Notes: generated by a model not told the origin, from the sequence alone. A DNA stretch of 64,000 bases from an uncultured Actinomycetes bacterium (GCA_937863385.1 CALMBW010000018.1:248001-312000), one strand, 5' to 3'; positions 7,776 to 16,319 are shown, counted from the first letter of the stretch. Program-made: numbers and translations.

Positions 7776-8921
7776 TTACCGGGCGCGGCGCTCCGCTGCA
7801 ACGATCGCAGTGCCACCAAGTGCCACCGCTGCGAGGCCGAGCATCAGGAACACAGCAAGTCCTGCGCCGGTGAACGGAAGAGCTCCACCAGGGGCGGCCT
7901 TAACCCGCGGGGCACGAGCCGCAGGATCACCTTCATCGTTCGCTTTGACGTCTTTATCGGAAACCTCGCCGGGCTCCCCAGACGAGGCTGAGGTCGAGCC
8001 ATCGAATGCTTGGCCTTGCCCAGCGGCATCATCTTCTCCCGGAAGGATCTCTACCCCAGCTAGGGTTTGCTGGTTCGAGCCCGCCTCCGAACTGCCTTGG
8101 TTCAAGGCTAGACAGACGACCGAGGCGCCCTCGGGACAGCCGGGGGGAACATCGACATGCACCTCTTCCGAGCCGATGGTGGTCTCGTCGCCACCTTGCT
8201 CGATCCCAAGCAGATAGGAACCGCCTTCAGACTCTCCTTTGGAAGAGGCCGAGGACTCAGAGTGAAGCGCTCTCACACCGAGACCGGAACACGCACCCTC
8301 ATCGTCGTGTCCGCCAACGCAGGCGGCCACTCCGTTGGACGATTCTGACGCCGCGGCCCCTTCGTCATCAGAGCTCGCGTCGGCATGGCTGTCGAGGATG
8401 CTCAGCCAGAGCAGTCCAGCGCAACTCTCGGTCGAACGCCGTTCCGCGTCATCTCCACCTATACAGGCATCGAGAACGGCCGAGTCAGAGCTTGCCGACC
8501 CGCCGCCTGCCGTTGCATACGCATAGATCAGACCGAGGCAGACGAACCCATCCGTCATGCCACACAGCTCCAGGAGCAAGCCCGTCTCGTCGGTCTCGCC
8601 ATCTTCGGCATGGGCACCGGCGATCTCTTGCCCTGCGATGCCGATCACGGTTGAGTCGGCACCGTCCCCATCACTCGATGACGACGAAGCCGACGAGTGG
8701 CCAACGTCCAACACGTCGTTCCCACCCACGTCAAGATTGAGCACTTGAGCGTAGGAAGCCGCGCTCGAACCTCCGCTCGAGCCGCTGGAACCATCCACAT
8801 CTTTGGTCAGGTTGACCCCGCCAAGGTCGGGGATCGGGTCTGCCAAGGCGGCCGGCGAGATCATCACGACCGCCATCAGGGCACTCAGCACGACCCCTGC
8901 GGTTCGCGTTCTCGGGGACAT
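7776..8921 (-). CDS. LPXTG-anchored Ser-rich surface protein with repeated Cys pairs
   Basis: Predicted cell-wall protein of 381 residues. An N-terminal signal peptide (TAGVVLSALMAVVMISPAALA) and a C-terminal sorting signal, LPFTG plus hydrophobic stretch plus AERRAR, indicate sortase anchoring. The mature part is rich in Ser, Ala, Gly and acidic residues and holds four spaced cysteine pairs (CGMTDGFVC, CIGG...ESC, CVGGHDDEGAC, CPEGASVVC), suggesting repeated disulfide-closed units. ATG at 8921 is chosen because GGGAGG lies 8 nt upstream; a TTG at 8927 is too close to it. I recognise no named family, and no sortase gene is in the window. A terminator follows the stop. Confidence 0.75.
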   Translation of the reverse strand: MSPRTRTAGVVLSALMAVVMISPAALADPIPDLGGVNLTKDVDGSSGSSGGSSAASYAQVLNLDVGGNDVLDVGHSSASSSSSDGDGADSTVIGIAGQEIAGAHAEDGETDETGLLLELCGMTDGFVCLGLIYAYATAGGGSASSDSAVLDACIGGDDAERRSTESCAGLLWLSILDSHADASSDDEGAAASESSNGVAACVGGHDDEGACSGLGVRALHSESSASSKGESEGGSYLLGIEQGGDETTIGSEEVHVDVPPGCPEGASVVCLALNQGSSEAGSNQQTLAGVEILPGEDDAAGQGQAFDGSTSASSGEPGEVSDKDVKANDEGDPAARAPRVKAAPGGALPFTGAGLAVFLMLGLAAVALGGTAIVAAERRAR

Positions 8922-9046
8922 ATCCAATTCCTCCCTTCAAGATCCAACGGCGCGTCCGCCCGTTGGAAGCTCTTTAAGAAGGTTTTTCCAGATATGCCCT
9001 AGGTCAAACGTCGCATATCGCCTAGGTCTTTAGGTTGCCTCGATGC

Positions 9047-9568
9047 CTATTCGGCAGTGATAGTTACCGCGGTTTGGACCGGAGGGGCGAACGACGTGTG
9101 ATTGGCCTGGGTGAACTCAACGATCACCTCGTGCTCACCGGGCGGAAGACTCCTAGCGGGCACGATGGTCTCCGACAGACTGCTGGGCATCGCCACCACC
9201 CGGCCGTCCACATAGATGTGGATATGGCCCTCGCTGGGGTCTGTCGACGTGGTCCCCGATACCAGTGAGCCGTTAACGATCTCGACCTCGATCATGAGGT
9301 CCTCGTCTGCTGGGACGGTGGAGCCATCCACCGGTGATGTGATCGAAACCGTTACGTCGCTAGAGACCGGATCGCCTTGAGTCTCGTCGCCGGAGAAAGC
9401 GAAGGCCCCTACCGTCATCGCTAGCGACAGGACCACCAGGATGACGGGCACTTGCGGTTTCGTCGTCTTCTGGAAGAAGAAGATGATGCCCAGCACCAGT
9501 AAGCCTACGGCCAGCATCAGGACCTCGATCTCGGGACCCCCTCCGCCCAGCGCGTGTGCCAGCGTCAA
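9047..9568 (-). CDS. Membrane-anchored protein with extracellular beta-sandwich domain
   Basis: Protein of 173 residues with two N-terminal transmembrane segments (IEVLMLAVGLLVLGIIFFF and VPVILVVLSLAMTVGAFAF). An external domain follows with SPVDGSTV...EGHIHIYVDG...LPPGEHEVIVEF, reminiscent of Ig-like or CopC-like folds that display His residues. TTG start at 9568 with AGGAGA about 6 nt upstream. It is the last gene of a tight three-gene run with the 434-residue membrane protein and the CopC-like protein, which suggests copper-related or periplasmic redox work; that is inference from context only. Confidence 0.6.
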   Translation of the reverse strand: MTLAHALGGGGPEIEVLMLAVGLLVLGIIFFFQKTTKPQVPVILVVLSLAMTVGAFAFSGDETQGDPVSSDVTVSITSPVDGSTVPADEDLMIEVEIVNGSLVSGTTSTDPSEGHIHIYVDGRVVAMPSSLSETIVPARSLPPGEHEVIVEFTQANHTSFAPPVQTAVTITAE

Positions 9569-9581
9569 CGCGATTCTCCTC

Positions 9582-10886
9582 TCATGCGACCAGCGGTTGA
9601 GACAGCAGCCACAGGGTCGCGATCGTATAAACGGACATCAACATCGTCAGCGCGTACTGGCTCTTGGCCGCATCGGAACGAGTTGCTGCTAGACGAACGG
9701 CAGTGTGATGCGCAGCGAGAACCCCGATGATGTGGCCACTAACGATGAACACGATCTCCAAGAACCACACCAATTGCGGGCTCGGGGAGAAGCCTTCGAA
9801 CAACGAAGCCGTCCCCAGCAGGTTCCATCCCATACCGAACGGATCTGACATAGCCCTCAACAGCTGAGGCAGCCCTGTCATGAGCAGAGGTGAATTGTGC
9901 GCAAGCACGTAGGCCACCCCGATGGGCACTAACGACCACCCGAAGATGCGAGCCACATCCGCGAAAGGACGCTCGGTAGCGATCCAACGTTGCGCCACCC
10001 AGATCGCCGCCGAGAACGTAACCAAGAAAGGAACCGTGAATGTGAGCAGTGCCACGCTGTCGACGAGTATGTCTGACACGCCTGCGATACCAAGGTCGGA
10101 ACGAAGGGTGGTCCAAGCGACGGTTTCGGTGACGTTGTCTAGCGTGGTCGACGCGAGCAGAACCAAGATCGATGCGAATAGGGACTTCGGCATCGGCGAC
10201 ATAGCGAGTAGATCCCGCACTGGCCCCTTGTAGAACACCCCCTCGGCCGAGACCCTAAGGGGGGCACACCGAGAAGCGAAACCGAAGAGGATGGACAAGG
10301 GATCGACCTCGCGCCAACTATCGCCGAGCTGGGAACGCATCGCAAAAACGAAGATGCTGTAGGACAACACGACGGTGAACACCCAGCGGTCCTGGAATCC
10401 CGCATCGGAAACGAGCTCGAACCAGAAAAGCCCGTACAACAGAAGCGGGCCCACCCACCATGGGACCCGAGTGCTGCCGGCCTGGGCCTCCTCGAGGCGG
10501 TAGAAGCGCTCGATGCGAGCCCAAGGATCGGCCAACTCCCACAGCCCGCCGATCAGAGCACAGAGCGCCGTAACCCCCACGATCAAGCCGACCCAGAAGG
10601 CCAACGTCGTAAAAGTGAATCCCTCACTCGAGACCACCAGGCCGGCGACCAGGCCGGCGATCAGCAGCAGTAGCGCAACACCACCGAGGGCTACCCCCCC
10701 GATGCGAGCGACACGAGCGCCCGCGATCTGCCGTTCACCCCTTGCTAGGACGTCACCCGTCCGCAGGGAAGCCACCGCGAAAGACACGAGCACGGTGGCA
10801 GCGGCACCTAAGAGGTAGGCACTCAGCGGTATCGGCGATTCATAGACCCGGCCGACGCCGTGAGCCAACACGACGTTGGGGCTCAT
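9582..10886 (-). CDS. Multi-pass membrane protein of the CopC-linked cluster
   Basis: A 434-residue integral membrane protein with about ten hydrophobic segments. The N-terminus VLAHGVGRVYESPIPL followed by a membrane span resembles actinobacterial proteins often labelled 'fenitrothion hydrolase'; nothing here supports that enzymatic name. Several membrane-embedded His and Trp residues (AHNSPLL, IVSGHIIGVLAAHHTAVR) could bind metal. Its ATG overlaps the CopC-like stop by ATGA, so the two are translationally coupled, and the anchored domain protein starts 13 nt after its stop. Function unknown. Confidence 0.6.
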   Translation of the reverse strand: MSPNVVLAHGVGRVYESPIPLSAYLLGAAATVLVSFAVASLRTGDVLARGERQIAGARVARIGGVALGGVALLLLIAGLVAGLVVSSEGFTFTTLAFWVGLIVGVTALCALIGGLWELADPWARIERFYRLEEAQAGSTRVPWWVGPLLLYGLFWFELVSDAGFQDRWVFTVVLSYSIFVFAMRSQLGDSWREVDPLSILFGFASRCAPLRVSAEGVFYKGPVRDLLAMSPMPKSLFASILVLLASTTLDNVTETVAWTTLRSDLGIAGVSDILVDSVALLTFTVPFLVTFSAAIWVAQRWIATERPFADVARIFGWSLVPIGVAYVLAHNSPLLMTGLPQLLRAMSDPFGMGWNLLGTASLFEGFSPSPQLVWFLEIVFIVSGHIIGVLAAHHTAVRLAATRSDAAKSQYALTMLMSVYTIATLWLLSQPLVA

Positions 10887-11437
10887 AGACCAGATCGCAT
10901 CCTGACCAAGGCTGCGATACCGATCAATGCCGCCCCCCCGATGACGAGCGGGAAGATGGGAAGACCCCCCGACTCGTCCGAATCAGGATCCCGATCACCC
11001 GCGTCGACGTCGCCGTCAGCGCCCTCTGACTGGGTCGGTTCGGGCTCTGGCGTTTGAGCGGGATCAGGATCCGAGCAGTCGGCTGCACCCTTGACCTTGA
11101 ACGCGAACTCCCCGGTGGTCTTGTGGCCGTCCTCAGCCGAGATGATCCGGTAGGACACATTCCAGCTCCCCGGTTGCCCGTCTTTCAGCAAGATATGGAG
11201 TTGCTTGTCGGTGACGAAGATCTCGTCCGACAGGTCGACGTTGCATCCGTCGGTAACTTGCACCGACGCATTCGCCTGGGGGGTCTCGGTCAGTTCGATG
11301 ATGACGTGGTCGACGGGCTCGTTGAGCTTCTCGCCATCGACAGGGACGGTACTGACCAGATCGCCGTGCGCAGCCGCCGGGCCGGCGATCACCATGGCCG
11401 CGCACGCTGTCATGAGGACAAACCGAAGTCTTTCCAT
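10883..11437 (-). CDS. CopC-domain copper-binding protein, membrane-anchored
   Basis: Secreted protein of 184 residues. The signal peptide ends at AAAHG, giving the mature His start typical of CopC copper sites; the second ligand region is SAEDGHKTTGEFAFKVKG. A linker rich in Pro, Glu and Asp and a C-terminal transmembrane helix (IFPLVIGGAALIGIAALV) tether it outside the membrane. CopC proteins carry copper in the periplasm or cell-wall zone, usually to CopD. No CopD is recognised here; the coupled 434-residue membrane protein may fill that place. Confidence 0.82.
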   Translation of the reverse strand: MERLRFVLMTACAAMVIAGPAAAHGDLVSTVPVDGEKLNEPVDHVIIELTETPQANASVQVTDGCNVDLSDEIFVTDKQLHILLKDGQPGSWNVSYRIISAEDGHKTTGEFAFKVKGAADCSDPDPAQTPEPEPTQSEGADGDVDAGDRDPDSDESGGLPIFPLVIGGAALIGIAALVRMRSGL

Positions 11438-11468
11438 GGGGGAAGTTCTACCAGAGATAGCTCGCTAT

Positions 11469-12017
11469 TCATCCGGCCAGTGGGAAACGTTCGATCGCCT
11501 CATACCGAGCGCCCGTTGAAGAAAGATGGCTGCGGTACAGCACCAACTCGGCAACCTCGAAGGTGGGTTCTTCAAGGGTCAAGGGTGGCAGTTCGGCTAT
11601 CCGAAAGGGGGGTTTGAAGCGAGCCAGGGTTAGGTGTGGGGTAGGCGCCCTGGTTTCACGTTCGAAACCGAGCGCAGCCGAACCTACATCCAATGCACCC
11701 GCAAGAGTTGCGCACGCTCCAGAGTCCTCGATACCCGCCCATAGCACCGCGGCTCGCTTGGACGACCCGAAAACACCAAGGCCAGACATTCGGGCCGAGA
11801 AAGGTGCCCCAGCAGCAGCAACCGACCCCACCATCTCACGGATGGGAGTCAGAAGCTCTGAGTCACACCACCCGAGGAATTTCAAGGTGATGTGTTGGCC
11901 CGCAAGTTGTGTCCACCGGGCAGTCGGGAAAGCACCGCGGTCGATGGCCCTAGACAGTTCCTTTCGGAGCTCCAACGGAACATCGACAGCGATGAAGAGC
12001 CTGAGGTCAGTCCGCAT
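11469..12017 (-). CDS. thpR: RNA 2',3'-cyclic phosphodiesterase (2H family, ThpR/LigT)
   Basis: A 182-residue 2H phosphoesterase. The two catalytic HxT motifs are visible as GQHITLKFLG and PTPHLTLARF, set in the two-lobed fold that begins DLRLFIAVDVP. Enzymes of this family hydrolyse 2',3'-cyclic phosphates or join tRNA halves in vitro; the physiological substrate is uncertain. ATG at 12017 lies just inside the cinA 3' end (11-nt overlap), so it is probably cotranscribed with pgsA-cinA. Confidence 0.9.
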   Translation of the reverse strand: MRTDLRLFIAVDVPLELRKELSRAIDRGAFPTARWTQLAGQHITLKFLGWCDSELLTPIREMVGSVAAAGAPFSARMSGLGVFGSSKRAAVLWAGIEDSGACATLAGALDVGSAALGFERETRAPTPHLTLARFKPPFRIAELPPLTLEEPTFEVAELVLYRSHLSSTGARYEAIERFPLAG

Positions 12018-13248
12018 CGGATCCGAGGACGAGCCTGCGCCCGAGGTCCATGGCGGCGGAAACGGCGATCGCTCGGATGTTGCCCCGGTTGCCGTAACCG
12101 CGTACATGACGGGTGCGCGTTGACCCTTCGAAAGCTGCCCCCACGAAGATCGTTCCGACCGGTTTACCTTCCTGCTCCGAAGGGCCGGCGACTCCCGTGG
12201 TCGAAAGCCCAAGCTCGGTCTCGAAACGCACCGCCACCGCTTGGGCCATCGCGGCCGCAGCTTCTTCGCTCACGGCTCCCGGCCCGAGCAACACAGATTC
12301 GTCGACGCCAAGCACGTCACGCTTGGTTTCGGTCCAGTAGGAGACGATCCCACCCTTGAAGAAGTCGCTCGAACCTCCCGCTCCGGACAACTCTGCCCCG
12401 AGCAAACCACCGGTCAGTGACTCCGCCGATGCCACTGTGATCTTCTTCTCGCGGAGGATCTCGCCCAGTGCTTGCGCAAGATCCGATGTGGTCCCCTGCA
12501 CCGCGTGCTTACCGAGACGCTCGCGGATCTCAGCCTCGACAGGTTCGATCAAGGCAAGTGCCTCGGCCTCGCTGCCCGCCTTGGCCGTCAGGCGGACCCG
12601 GACCCTCCCGCTTCCGGCGAGGTATGCGATGGTCGGCTGGGTCTGACGCTCGACGATGTCGGCGATCCGCTCGTGCGTATGAGACTCCCCCAGTCCCATC
12701 ACGAGGATCTCGCGCGACGCGATCGTTGAATCTCCTCCGGCCCGGCGCAGGTATTCAAGGACGTCCTTTCGAAGCATCGCCTCCATCTCCCAAGGGACGC
12801 CGGGCAACGCGAAGAAGGTGCAGCCGTCGATGTCGATCCGGAAGCCTGGAGCAGTGCCTTGCAGATCGATAGCTTCGGCCCCCTCCGGCAGGTCCGCTTG
12901 TCGCAGGTTGTCAAGGGGCATCTCGCGGCCGAGCTTCTCGAATACGTCTTGGATCCGAGCAACCAGGTCGTCACGGCGAACGAGCTTCACCCCCGCCAAT
13001 CCCGCGATCGCCTCTCGCGTGATGTCGTCCGGCGTGGGGCCGAGCCCACCGGTGACGATCACTACGTCTGCACGACGAGATGCGATCTCGAACGCTTCGC
13101 GCATGCGCTCGGGGTTGTCTCCAACCGCTTGATGAAAGTGAACGTCCACGCCGATCGTTGCGAGAGCCTGCGAGATCGTCTGAGCGTTGGTGTTTGCGAT
13201 CTGACCGAGCAATAGCTCGGTTCCGACCCCGACTATCTCGGCCCTCAC
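12007..13248 (-). CDS. cinA: CinA: MoCF-like domain plus C-terminal amidohydrolase-type domain
   Basis: A 413-residue protein with an N-terminal MoCF/MogA-like domain (GVGTELLLGQIANTNAQ, VTGGLGPTPDDITREA) and a C-terminal CinA domain (SAESLTGGLLGAELSGAGGSS, GGIVSYW, TTGVAGPS). CinA proteins include NMN deamidases and ADP-ribose pyrophosphatases and are linked to competence genes. The GTG start at 13248 overlaps the pgsA stop. The usual neighbour recA lies farther down, separated by accessory genes, so the classical pgsA-cinA-recA run has been interrupted here. Confidence 0.93.
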   Translation of the reverse strand: MRAEIVGVGTELLLGQIANTNAQTISQALATIGVDVHFHQAVGDNPERMREAFEIASRRADVVIVTGGLGPTPDDITREAIAGLAGVKLVRRDDLVARIQDVFEKLGREMPLDNLRQADLPEGAEAIDLQGTAPGFRIDIDGCTFFALPGVPWEMEAMLRKDVLEYLRRAGGDSTIASREILVMGLGESHTHERIADIVERQTQPTIAYLAGSGRVRVRLTAKAGSEAEALALIEPVEAEIRERLGKHAVQGTTSDLAQALGEILREKKITVASAESLTGGLLGAELSGAGGSSDFFKGGIVSYWTETKRDVLGVDESVLLGPGAVSEEAAAAMAQAVAVRFETELGLSTTGVAGPSEQEGKPVGTIFVGAAFEGSTRTRHVRGYGNRGNIRAIAVSAAMDLGRRLVLGSDAD

Positions 13249-13778
13249 AAAGCGACTCCCTCATGACGTGCTTCGTGACGGCGGAAGTATTGGGCCCCGG
13301 ACCAAACGGTTGCCACTAACGCGGCCCCCATGAGGACCCAGTGCCCAAGGTTGTGCTCGGACCACGGCAAGAGCCACCACCCGATCATCGAGATCTGCAA
13401 CACGGTCTTGGTCTTCCCTGCTGCCGAGGCCGGAAGGGCACCCCCCGTCGTCACGATGCGCGTGCGCAACATCTGCACCGCAACCTCGCGTACGGCGATG
13501 ATCACTGCCGCCCATAGTGGGAACCCGCGCGTATCGACCAGAACCACCAGAGCGGCGCCGACCAACAACTTGTCCGCCAGGGGATCTAGGAACTCACCTA
13601 CCGCCGTGGTCGTGCCCGCACGACGCGCGAGGTAGCCGTCTAACGAGTCCGAAAGGGATGCCACCAAGAAAGTGAGGAAGGCGATGACTGCCGAGGCGTC
13701 GGTATCGCCGTACGAAGCAAGAACGAACACCGGGATCAACAAGATCCTGATGACGGTGATCGCGTTAGGCAGATTCAT
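13245..13778 (-). CDS. pgsA: CDP-diacylglycerol-glycerol-3-phosphate 3-phosphatidyltransferase
   Basis: Membrane enzyme making phosphatidylglycerophosphate from CDP-diacylglycerol, or a closely related CDP-alcohol phosphatidyltransferase. Of 177 residues, it opens with MNLPNAITVIRILLIPVF and carries the complete CDP-OH-P motif DGYLARRAG...GEFLDPLADK (DGx2ARx8Gx3Dx3D). About five membrane spans. ATG at 13778; a GTG lies directly before it. Longer upstream frames would cross the divergent ZIP promoter and are rejected. Its substrate CDP-DAG would come from CdsA encoded 31 kb away. Confidence 0.92.
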   Translation of the reverse strand: MNLPNAITVIRILLIPVFVLASYGDTDASAVIAFLTFLVASLSDSLDGYLARRAGTTTAVGEFLDPLADKLLVGAALVVLVDTRGFPLWAAVIIAVREVAVQMLRTRIVTTGGALPASAAGKTKTVLQISMIGWWLLPWSEHNLGHWVLMGAALVATVWSGAQYFRRHEARHEGVAL

Positions 13779-13853
13779 CACGCTGGAGCGTATCCGGCGT
13801 TGCCGTTCTAGGAACCTGTACGAGCACCCCGTGCCAACGACCGCGATGTAAGC

Positions 13854-13868
13854 GATAATCATTCTCAT
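13854..13868. promoter_or_regulatory. Fur/Zur-family operator before ZIP-fur
   Basis: The minus strand reads ATGAGAATGATTATC, a near-perfect 7-1-7 Fur-family box (TGAGAAT-G-ATTATC). It sits 17-31 bp upstream of the ZIP ATG at 13885, in the divergent pgsA/ZIP gap, and suggests the adjacent Fur-type protein represses its own operon. Confidence 0.75.
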
Positions 13869-13884
13869 CTGATAGGTTGCGCCG

Positions 13885-14634
13885 ATGGAAGCGTCGGTGT
13901 GGGCCTCGAGCCTCGTGGCGGTGGCCGGCGTGAGCAGCCTTTCAGGTATCGGGGCACTAACGCTGTTCCTCAAGCGAGATCTCCTCTCGCGCTTCTTGTT
14001 GACGCTGGTGTCGTTCGCCGCAGGCGCGTTGTTGGGAGACACCTTCATCCACCTTCTGCCCCAGATAGCAGAGTCGGGAAAAGGCTTCGACCTGTTCGCC
14101 TCTTACTCCATCCTCGGTGGGATCCTTGCCTTCTTCATCCTTGAGAAGGTCCTTCACTGGCACCACGCTCACATGCCCCACGAAGATGTGATCCACCCCG
14201 TCGCCGTCTCCAACCTGGTCGGCGACGGCCTGCACAATTTCCTCGACGGCGCCATCGTGGCAGGCGCGTTCGTCGCCGACCCGGCCCTCGGTGTCGCCAC
14301 GGCGATCGCCGTCGCTCTCCACGAGATCCCCCAGGAGCTCGGGGACTTCAGCATCCTTCTGCACAGTGGGGTGGCACCGAAGCGCGCTCTCCTTCTGAAT
14401 CTCGCCAGCAGCCTCGTGTCGATCGCCGGAGCCATCGTCACGCTGACGATCGCGTCTTCGGCAGATCTCGAGCGTTTGCTGATCCCCTTCTCGGCTGGAG
14501 CCTTCATCTACATCGCCAGCACCGACCTGATCCCCGAGCTTCACAAGGAACCCGAGCCCAAGAAGTCACTGATGCAGGCCGCGGCCATGATCGCCGGTGT
14601 CGCGACCATGGCCGCGCTGTTGTGGCTCGAATGA
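13885..14634 (+). CDS. ZIP family divalent metal transporter
   Basis: A 249-residue inner-membrane metal importer with about eight membrane spans. The binuclear metal-site motifs are clear: GDGLHNFLDGAIVAGAF (HNxxDG) in span 4 and ALHEIPQELGDF (HExxxE) in span 5, with a His-rich stretch (LHWHHAHMPHED) in the cytoplasmic loop. Substrate is probably Zn2+, possibly Fe2+ or Mn2+. It overlaps the next gene, a Fur-family regulator, by ATGA, and a Fur-type box lies just upstream, giving a self-contained metal-uptake unit. Confidence 0.92.
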   Translation: MEASVWASSLVAVAGVSSLSGIGALTLFLKRDLLSRFLLTLVSFAAGALLGDTFIHLLPQIAESGKGFDLFASYSILGGILAFFILEKVLHWHHAHMPHEDVIHPVAVSNLVGDGLHNFLDGAIVAGAFVADPALGVATAIAVALHEIPQELGDFSILLHSGVAPKRALLLNLASSLVSIAGAIVTLTIASSADLERLLIPFSAGAFIYIASTDLIPELHKEPEPKKSLMQAAAMIAGVATMAALLWLE

Positions 14635-15008
14635 AGAACACAAGGCAACGCTCAGCGATATCGGAGGCGCTCGAGAAGGCCGGGGGCTTCCGCAGCGCGC
14701 AACAGATCCACGCTTCATTGCGAGCCGAGGACATCAAGATCGGTCTGGCAACCGTTTACCGGACCTTGCAAGCCTTCAGCGATGGAGGCGAGGTCGATTC
14801 GCTACGGCGCGAGGACGGCGAGACCGTCTATCGCCGGTGCAGTACCGACAAGCACCACCACCATCTCATCTGCCGGGAGTGCGGCTACTCGGTCGAGATC
14901 GACAACGACGAGGTCGAGAGATGGGCTGCTCGCTCGGCTCGCAAGCACGGCTTCACGGCCATCACCCACGACCTAGAGATCTTCGGAACCTGCAAGGCCT
15001 GCACCTAG
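14631..15008 (+). CDS. Fur-family metalloregulator (Zur-like)
   Basis: A 125-residue repressor. The N-terminal winged helix includes FRSAQQIHASLRAEDIKIGLATVYRTLQAF; the dimerisation domain carries the His-rich metal site DKHHHHLICRECGYSVEID and a second C-x-x-C pair (CKAC) that holds the structural zinc. The ATG at 14631 overlaps the ZIP stop codon, so the two proteins are made together. Coupling to a ZIP importer and the upstream box argue for Zur or a zinc/iron sensor rather than PerR; the exact metal is not certain. Confidence 0.88.
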   Translation: MKNTRQRSAISEALEKAGGFRSAQQIHASLRAEDIKIGLATVYRTLQAFSDGGEVDSLRREDGETVYRRCSTDKHHHHLICRECGYSVEIDNDEVERWAARSARKHGFTAITHDLEIFGTCKACT

Positions 15009-15046
15009 CCGCAAGGGTCGCTCCCATGCTGCGCTGAACTTTGCAT

Positions 15047-16231
15047 TCAGTCTCTATCTCCCACATCGAGCCACCGTCGTAGTCGGATCATCGCAACGAT
15101 GCCCAGCGCCGGACCGATAGCGAGCAGGGAAAAGGCCCAGCGCCAGGTCCACAGGTCCTCGGCCACCGGGATCAGCCAGATCGTTGCGACCGTGAGTGTG
15201 AAACCAACCGCTAACTGAAGCGTGACTGCGGTTCCCACGTAGGACTGATGAGACACCTCTGTCACGAGAGCACTGAACTGACCCGAGTCGGCCACAACCG
15301 AGAAGCCCCATACAAGCGCAACTACGATCACACTCCACGACGGTGCGTCCAGAAGGAACCCGATGGTTACGGCACAGAAGCCCGAGATGAGCATCATCAG
15401 CGCTGCGGCTTGCGGTTTGCCGAGCCGGTCCCCCACCACCCCGCCCACGTAACATCCGATAGCTCCGACCCCGATGGTGGCGAACGTTGCGAGAGGCGCT
15501 GCCGCGCCCGACTCGCCGAACACGACCCGGAAGAACACCACCATCCAGGCCCACATCGCGTACAGCTCCCACATGTGGCCGAAGTACCCGAGGGAAGCCA
15601 GCAGGACCCCGCGATTCCGGAACACGCGCCCGATCATGCGGGGTTCAAACACCCCCCGGGGGAACGGGAATGGTCCCTCGGGGATGCTTAGTGCAATCAG
15701 GCCCCCCAGGGCAGTTAGAACAGAGGTCACGGTAACGACCCTCTCCCATTCGAGTCCGCCGGCAGCGTTCACGAGATGCGGCATCGCCGAACCCAGCGTC
15801 AAGGCTCCGATCAAGATCCCGATGGCGGTCCCGCGCCGCTCCTGGAACCAGGTGGCGATCAACTTGAGCGCGGGCGGATATACGGCGGCCAGGGATGCAC
15901 CGGTGGCCGCACGAAGGGCGATCGCCGGTCCTGCGGATCCGCAAGCCAGCAGGCCGAGGTTCGCAGCGGCCGCGCCGAAGGAACCCACGAGGATCAGTTG
16001 GTGCGGCGCTATCAGATCCGCGAGATTGAAGGTGCTCGATAACACCGCCCCCGCCACGAAACCCAGTTGCACCGCGATCGTCAGCCATGCCCCAGTTCCG
16101 TCCGTAAGCGCCCACTCGACGCGCAACTGGGGGATCACCGCCGACGCAGAGAACCACGTCGTCATCGAAAGGACCAAAGCGACGGCGAGACTCCAGAGAG
16201 CCATCCGGCGGCTGCGCACGGAGGTCTGCAC
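15047..16231 (-). CDS. MFS transporter
   Basis: Major facilitator superfamily protein of 394 residues with about twelve membrane spans. It has the intracellular loop signature region after span 2 (FNLADLIAPHQLILVGSFG) and a central charged loop near residue 195 (FPRGVFEPRMIGRVFRN). It looks like the nitrate/nitrite or sugar-phosphate-type antiporter branch but substrate cannot be named. GTG start at 16231, 4 nt after the stop of a 27-codon membrane peptide gene. It is convergent with the ZIP-fur pair. Confidence 0.8.
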   Translation of the reverse strand: MQTSVRSRRMALWSLAVALVLSMTTWFSASAVIPQLRVEWALTDGTGAWLTIAVQLGFVAGAVLSSTFNLADLIAPHQLILVGSFGAAAANLGLLACGSAGPAIALRAATGASLAAVYPPALKLIATWFQERRGTAIGILIGALTLGSAMPHLVNAAGGLEWERVVTVTSVLTALGGLIALSIPEGPFPFPRGVFEPRMIGRVFRNRGVLLASLGYFGHMWELYAMWAWMVVFFRVVFGESGAAAPLATFATIGVGAIGCYVGGVVGDRLGKPQAAALMMLISGFCAVTIGFLLDAPSWSVIVVALVWGFSVVADSGQFSALVTEVSHQSYVGTAVTLQLAVGFTLTVATIWLIPVAEDLWTWRWAFSLLAIGPALGIVAMIRLRRWLDVGDRD

Positions 16232-16235
16232 CTAT

Positions 16236-16319
16236 CTAACCGGGGTTGGCCAAGCCACGGCCCCCCCAGATGGTCGCGACCAAAACGAAGAGAAAGAAGA
16301 CCATCGAGAGCAGCGTCAT
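16236..16319 (-). CDS. Putative 27-residue single-span membrane peptide
   Basis: ATG at 16319 preceded by AGAGG at good spacing, reading 27 codons to TAG at 16236, 4 nt before the MFS start. Most of the peptide is one hydrophobic helix (VFFLFVLVATIWGG). The shape and the final WGG recall the small subunits (MetS type) that partner sodium symporters, but here the neighbour is an MFS transporter. Too short for composition statistics; the evidence is the ribosome-binding site, the coupling and the uninterrupted hydrophobicity. Confidence 0.5.
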   Translation of the reverse strand: MTLLSMVFFLFVLVATIWGGRGLANPG

